Shown here: one piece after another, positions 59,045 through 64,000 of the stretch | Layout of the letters: every line of letters begins with the position of its first letter | How positions within the stretch are numbered: the stretch's first letter is position 1 | Origin: Stenopsyche tienmushanensis | Lineage: Eukaryota; Arthropoda; Insecta; Trichoptera; Stenopsychidae | Length of the DNA stretch: 64,000 nt | Assembly (NCBI GenBank): GCA_008973525.1 | Contig: WACJ01000107.1 | Span: 434,001 to 498,000, forward strand | Direction: 5' to 3' | Position numbers and translations under genes: made by a program | The notes under the pieces: model-generated | Database searches by the model: none | Told to the model about the DNA's origin: nothing | What the model saw: only the letters and a program-made list of their open reading frames with translations

Positions 59045-61039
59045 ATTGCAATTTTGCAAATCTTAAATAGGAATTGATTCAATCAAATGAAAGCAAAAAG
59101 TTAAAACAATAATTATTATTTAGCATTGAATTTAATTTCATATCGTTACGACGTAACATAAGAATGCACATGTGTCTCGAATAATGTTATTTGTTAAGAA
59201 TACTGCTGCATAAGTTGTATCACAGCAGATGTCCACCGTCTTTGCTGTGGATGTAAGCTTCCTACATTTTTACTATGGCAGACTTTGCGAAACGTAGCTG
59301 GCAATGGTTAGTTCAACTTTGTATTTTACTTCCTCGGGGGAAGGACATTTTTTGAAAACTGGCAGCGTAAGTATAGCAAATAAAATGAGTACCAGACACG
59401 AACGTTTCCTTATTTAGTTTCTGGAACGGTAAATATGTTGAATTTAATCAACCATACACAACTGCACAAATTTTAATGCACGAATATTAAGCCGATTTTT
59501 CACAAGAACTCATCTAGAGCGTAATTAAATACCTTTAAATTAGTTGAAATCTGCGGTGAAAAATGTGACTTTGACATAGGTCACGTTAAATGCAATTAAA
59601 ACGCTTAAATAAGGGGTAGCATAACATTGAGTACATTTTAAATATGTCAAATATTTTTCAATAATACACATGAAAAATTTGATAATTGCGGAATGCTAAA
59701 GAAATGTTTCAATTTTAAAATAATTTGACTCTATTGTAATGTGGGCGTAGGGTAACCCGACGCATAGCTGCCATTTTTAATACGCTGTAGGCGGCTCATT
59801 TATGCGCTGGAATGGAAGGGTCAGGGTCACATCCCTTCAGTCAACAGAAATAGAAACATTGTACGTAGGAGAGGGAAGGGAGGAAATTTTCGAATGCCTT
59901 CGAGAACAAGATAGAAAGCCTTAAAATTTAGACGAGATAATTCGAACTAACTTTGGTCAAGCTAAATGAAGAGGTTCGGCAATAAAGTCTCGCAGCTGGG
60001 TCTGACCTCTCTTTGGATGACATTGGAAATAAAATATAATTCTGAACATGTTTTTATGCCTAACTTTTCGGAATCCCTTGATAAGCTTCACTAACTGTCG
60101 CTTCTGGGCGTGTCTTTCAAATAAGGAAGTTTCCCTGCCGCATTCTGTATAAGACAAGCCCAATTAAGACGACAGGTTCAAAGGAAGCTGACGACAGACG
60201 CTTTCTTTGGATTTGCCATCTGAGATTTGATCTAAGGTACGATGTTTTTCTTTCGAACCTTTTGTTGTGACGTTATAAGTATTTTATAAATTTATATTTT
60301 CGATCTCACCTATACTGATTTATATTCCAAAATTTTTACATTTTTGGAAATATGGCACGTGAAATCAAATATTCAAATCAAATATAACGCTTATAGAAAT
60401 GTCATTCATATTCTATTCCTTTTGTTCGATATTTAAAGTCCAAGTTGCGGTCGCAATCAGAAATTCTTCATGTGCAGAAATTAAAGCTGCATTAGAACAT
60501 GTTTGTAGTAATGGGACACGAGCTCCCATGAATGTTGGCTGTAGCTTACTAAACAATAGTCGGGTTGTGTACTCTGGATTTACATATTATCTAGGCGAGT
60601 TACTTCCTCACGGACGAGCATAGCTAGTATGTTGGCTCGGACTATGTTTGCACTATCGGAACAGGATACATACATTCCTCCCGATGCTAAATATACTAAA
60701 TTTATGAGCAGAAAAGTGAATTAACACACACGTTTATACTTCTTGCTCGAGTGCATGTAGAAAAAGAAGTAATGAAGTCATAAGGCCAGCGTTGGATGCA
60801 GATATGGCCATCGTGGGTTGTGGTAATTTTATTTTGCGGCAATTTTTTCGGCGGACGTTTTATCAACGCAGTGAAATTTATGAATCATAAAAAGGTCAAA
60901 TTGTATATTTTAATGAGTTACTTCTACCGCCAATCTTTATCGCTAAATATAAGCAAATACACGAGAAAACAACAATATCTAAGAATTCTTGACAAGTTTT
61001 TAAACACTTATTCAATCATTCACCTTTGTAATGTGTTTG
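59045..61039. other. gap with unassigned open frames
   Basis: The plus-strand frame 60399-60623 (VAVAIRNSSCAEIKAALEHV) is the most protein-like but matches nothing I recognise and has no donor site. 59700-60250 is of mixed composition. Confidence 0.3.
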
Positions 61040-61300
61040 TATTATGGGTGTTACTTGAACTTCATTATAAAGTTTCTGTTTCAAATCCAAATAATGGATA
61101 ATGAACCAAATGTCTCTTTGAGTTTCACTTGTCGTTGCGTTCAATTTGCCCTACGGCGCCTTTACAAGTTTCATTTAAAAAAATTACCTTATCAACAAAT
61201 TTTAGAGATTGAATCATTTCAATCCAAATTTCATTTGATTTCCTGATTCTGAAAAATGAAATACTAAGACGATCAATATAATCGATAATACATCCAGAAA
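61040..61300 (+). repeat. SINE fragment interrupted by a T-family end
   Basis: A box B-like CTGTTTCAAATCC (61077) is followed at 61108-61178 by the T-family outer end (TTGAGTTTCACTTGTCGTTG, AATTTGCCCTACGGCGCC, TTTACAAGTTTCATT). The SINE then resumes with CCTTATCAACAAATTTTAGA, TCCTGATTCTGAAAAATGAA and ACTAAGACGATCAATATAAT. A T element apparently inserted into an older SINE. Confidence 0.65.
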
Positions 61301-63039
61301 AATCGCTTATGGAGACCTTAAGATTCTTACATCGATCAAGATGAAAATTTAACACTTCCACAACCCTAGTCGAAATATTAAATGAATCTACCACAATTAA
61401 TGACTCATAAAGCATTTACGGCGAGGTAGCTACATGTTAAACATTAAAAACAATTAATAAAGGCATAGAATTGGCTGTTAAATTAGATTTTTTTCAAGTA
61501 GAAAATGATCTTATGATGGAAAGAAGTTTAAAATTCAAAAGCGAATTACAACAGATTTTGGAACCTTATAATGAAATACGTAAAGATTTATACGCTAAAA
61601 GCAGAAAATCGCTTATTACCGAATTTTTGAAGGCTAAAACCAGATACCCCAGAGTTCTCTGCTGATGAAAAACCACAACAGATCTCGAAAAAGAATAAAA
61701 CATATAGAATTATAAGTGATTTTTCAATTAATTTCGTAAATGTATATGTAAGTACATACTTAAATAAACTATCTTCGATATTTTTTTGGGAGGCAAACTC
61801 TAATTTTGTATGCATTTCAAACCTTGTATAGCGTACGACGTTTATGCGGAACCCCATAACCGTGTTATAAGAAGCCCGAGTGTATGATCAAAGAAGCTTT
61901 TTAAGATTATCATTTAGAAACGTAAGCTAGAATATCCGAGTTTTATTCTGAGAGACAAAAGTTATGGCCTCTTGCAATTTATAATAAAAGACAAAATTTC
62001 ACGTAAAGGGCGGTTCCTGATAGAACCTGATAAGTTCACAGTGTGATTTTTACCATTGTAAAAAATTAATAAAAACCATACGAAACTATATTCAAAATTT
62101 GCTTTTTTAATATGTTGATTTGTTAAGGAGTAATGATATTTCAAAAAATGCAAATTTTTTGACCAAATTCTCCAATATTATTAGATTCTTTAATGGCAGA
62201 CTTTGCAATTGATTAGTTGCGCTTCGTTTTCTATTGACCACATCATACACTAAGCTGAAAAATTATTCGGTCGATCAATATGTTTATACACTTTCCTCAT
62301 TCTGAATGTGTTTGTAAGTGAATTCCAGCGTGACAGAATAGGGATGAAGGAGAGGCGGATTTTTGGCTGGAAGTTATGTGTTCTCATTTAATAGCACTTT
62401 GGTGCAAAGTGGGTGAAGCCTCAGCATTTCTCGCATGGTCTGCTGACACATTATGGAATGTCGCAGCTCCCAACTTTCGAACAATCCTCGAATGGTTTTT
62501 TTTTTTCGTCCGGAAGGAAGTTGTGCATTTTTGTGCACAATAACTTTGCAGTTGCACTCGTTTGTTAAACAAGCGCAATTTATATGCAAACATAAAAGTA
62601 GACGTGCCCAGAGCGGGTTATGGTACCGTCGGCGGTAACTTCATACTTAATGACGTTTCACCGACGTATATAAAATTTATGCTCGTCTCTTTTTCGTCGG
62701 CGACATTAAAATATGCATCGTAATATGTGAAAGCGCTTTTCAAAAACGACGACGTCTCATCAATATTTGAGTGGCGAAACCTTTTTATGCCTTCAGTGAA
62801 AAAAAATCTTGGAAAAAGCAAGTATGTGATCTGCTAGTAAATAAAGAATCCCGCTGACAGTACCAGCCTGGCATAAATTGGGCAAGGGTATCGCAGATAT
62901 TTTGGTATAATATATGTAAATAGTCTTGTGATTTAGCAGTTCGATTCGTAACTCAGTTATTTTTGGTTTAAATCTACTAAAGGTGTGATCAGAGATACAA
63001 TTTTTGGAAACATTTAAACGATAGTATGCAAAAATCCAA
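61301..63039. other. gap with a possible pogo-like tail
   Basis: A 64-codon frame at 61471-61665 (+) ends KSRKSLITEFLKAKTRYP, which loosely resembles the ITDFF tail of pogo-type transposases but has no other supporting motif. 62380-62780 is of mixed composition. No gene is called. Confidence 0.3.
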
Positions 63040-63165
63040 ATATAATTAATTAGTTCTTGGGCTCTTATTACAATGATTCTGGTTCAAATCCAATCAGTGG
63101 AAAATATTTTCCTTGTGCTATACATTTAGAAGATGCTATAGTTTAATATTAACTAATAATCTTAT
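63040..63165 (+). repeat. SINE fragment (box B region)
   Basis: TTGGGCTCTTATTACAATGA, TTCTGGTTCAAATCC and a following GTGGAAAATATTTTCC block match the head of the complete SINE. Confidence 0.75.
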
Positions 63166-63512
63166 TGCTCTTAATTTCTAGAAGGTATAACTATGAAATA
63201 TGTGACATAGGTGACATGGATGACGTCGATATATCTTTTGGTAAATCTCATAATTATAAAAATAATCACTAAATGCGATTTTTTAAGGATAATCTGCAAA
63301 TGATGTATATGTAAATGACAAAAAAATGAAATGAAGCTATTTAATATTATTTATTTATTTGATAAATCAATTTATGTATACTTACAACTCACTATAGGGC
63401 CGTTCTTTATACGGCATTTCTCTATAACGATTTTCTTAACTCTTTTTTTTTTAATTTTCTCATCCAAGCGTTCTCATGGAAACAAACGAAAGAAGATGCA
63501 GTTAAGCTTGTA

Positions 63513-63560
63513 TTAACGCGTTTGCGGACGCGTCTGCAATTGCAGTCATTTTTTGGCACG
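63513..63560 (+). repeat. TTAA half-element related to 29384-29471
   Basis: TTAA followed by CGCGTTTGCGGACGCGTCTG, then CAATTGCAG. It matches the minus-strand right end of the tiny MITE at 29384-29471 (CGCATTGGCGGACACGTCTG). No second TTAA end was found. Confidence 0.55.
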
Positions 63561-63893
63561 CGCTCTCCGTATTTTTCGAATAATACCTACTTTCAAAATA
63601 TTGTTCTCGATTATAAATAAATAATAATTGTGTGTTTTGTTGATGGTTTAACATTTTTCTTATTTTCATGAATTTCGTCGATTCACGATATTGCTTATAA
63701 GTCTTCCAGATTATATATTTTCGTTCATTTTAATATATATCTCTTTTAAGTAACGAAATCAAAGAACATTTAGAGTTTAAGTTCAAAGAGAAGTTATAAT
63801 CAATATTAAGATTGCTGAAAGCAGTGGCTGAATTTTCAAAATAAAATTATCTTCGATTAAAAAGTTAACGTTAAAATAATTCAATTTATTCAA

Positions 63894-64000
63894 ATGAAAA
63901 GTGTAATTGATTTGCAAAAATGTATAGCGGCTTTTGGGGATGACATAAAAATAAGATCGTACATAGATCTGGATGTGCTGGAACGGAGATATGGAATGAT
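63894..64000 (+). other. open frame running off the window edge
   Basis: An ATG at 63894 opens a frame that continues to the last base (MKSVIDLQKCIAAFGDDIKI, then RSYIDLDVLERRYGM). It is charged and helix-like but 35 codons are too few for a family call. It could be the start of an exon or a transposon frame continuing to the right. Confidence 0.25.

Noticed and set aside
60399..60623. 74-codon frame with protein-like composition
   Set aside because: No family motif, no strong start context and no splice signals; random frames of this length are common here.
61471..61665. Frame ending in KSLITEFLK, possible pogo transposase tail
   Set aside because: A single weak motif without DDE or DNA-binding region; stops follow immediately. 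Kept only as a note in the gap description.

Overview
This is an AT-rich, intron-containing, transposon-dense nuclear segment from an animal, most likely an insect. Evidence: (i) short coding exons with GT..AG boundaries, each extended by a recognisable animal protein family (cytochrome P450, neuronal-type VAMP/synaptobrevin, Tctex-type dynein light chain, CCDC174); (ii) many degraded cut-and-paste elements of types common in insects (mariner, piggyBac-like TTAA elements, hAT, a pogo/Tigger-like terminus), a Helitron-like end and a tRNA-derived SINE. No bacterial operons, rRNA or CRISPR are present. The order of insect cannot be settled from this sequence.

Layout. 1-285: mariner transposase debris, cut by the window edge. 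459-867 (+): the last two coding exons of a P450 with its heme-binding loop. 0.9-11.5 kb: no gene recognised, scattered repeats. About 11.5-28.0 kb (+): a VAMP/synaptobrevin gene. A GC-richer 5' exon ends at 12127 with 'AT' before a GTAAGT donor. Joined to the exon starting at 25624 it makes an ATG split by a 13.5-kb intron, in frame with a 118-residue R-SNARE. A second possible last exon lies at 30047. The large first intron carries mariner, hAT, R2, LINE-like and Helitron-like debris. The second intron (25754-27201) holds a broken piggyBac transposase. 31.7-32.4 kb (-): a mariner remnant. 33044-35363 (+): a complete three-exon Tctex-1/DYNLT light chain (116 residues). 36.2-42.4 kb: TTAA elements and other repeats. 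42524-43560 (-): the last two exons of CCDC174; its upstream exons were not found. 43.8-64 kb: no confident gene, but a 991-bp hAT derivative with a perfect 8-bp target duplication, a complete 441-bp SINE with a 10-bp duplication, LINE-like repeats, and a TATA-containing candidate first exon near 56.8-56.9 kb (+).

The genes do not form a pathway. VAMP (vesicle fusion), DYNLT (dynein cargo/light chain), CCDC174 (nuclear, RNA-processing associated) and the P450 (oxidation) are ordinary neighbours. I see no convincing undescribed biological system. The points most worth a second look are the split start codon and alternative C-termini of VAMP, the repeated R2-mariner composite with a conserved hairpin, the unassigned LINE-like R1 family, and several internally related MITE families. 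Repeat names used here (R1, R2, D, F, T, H) are local labels only.
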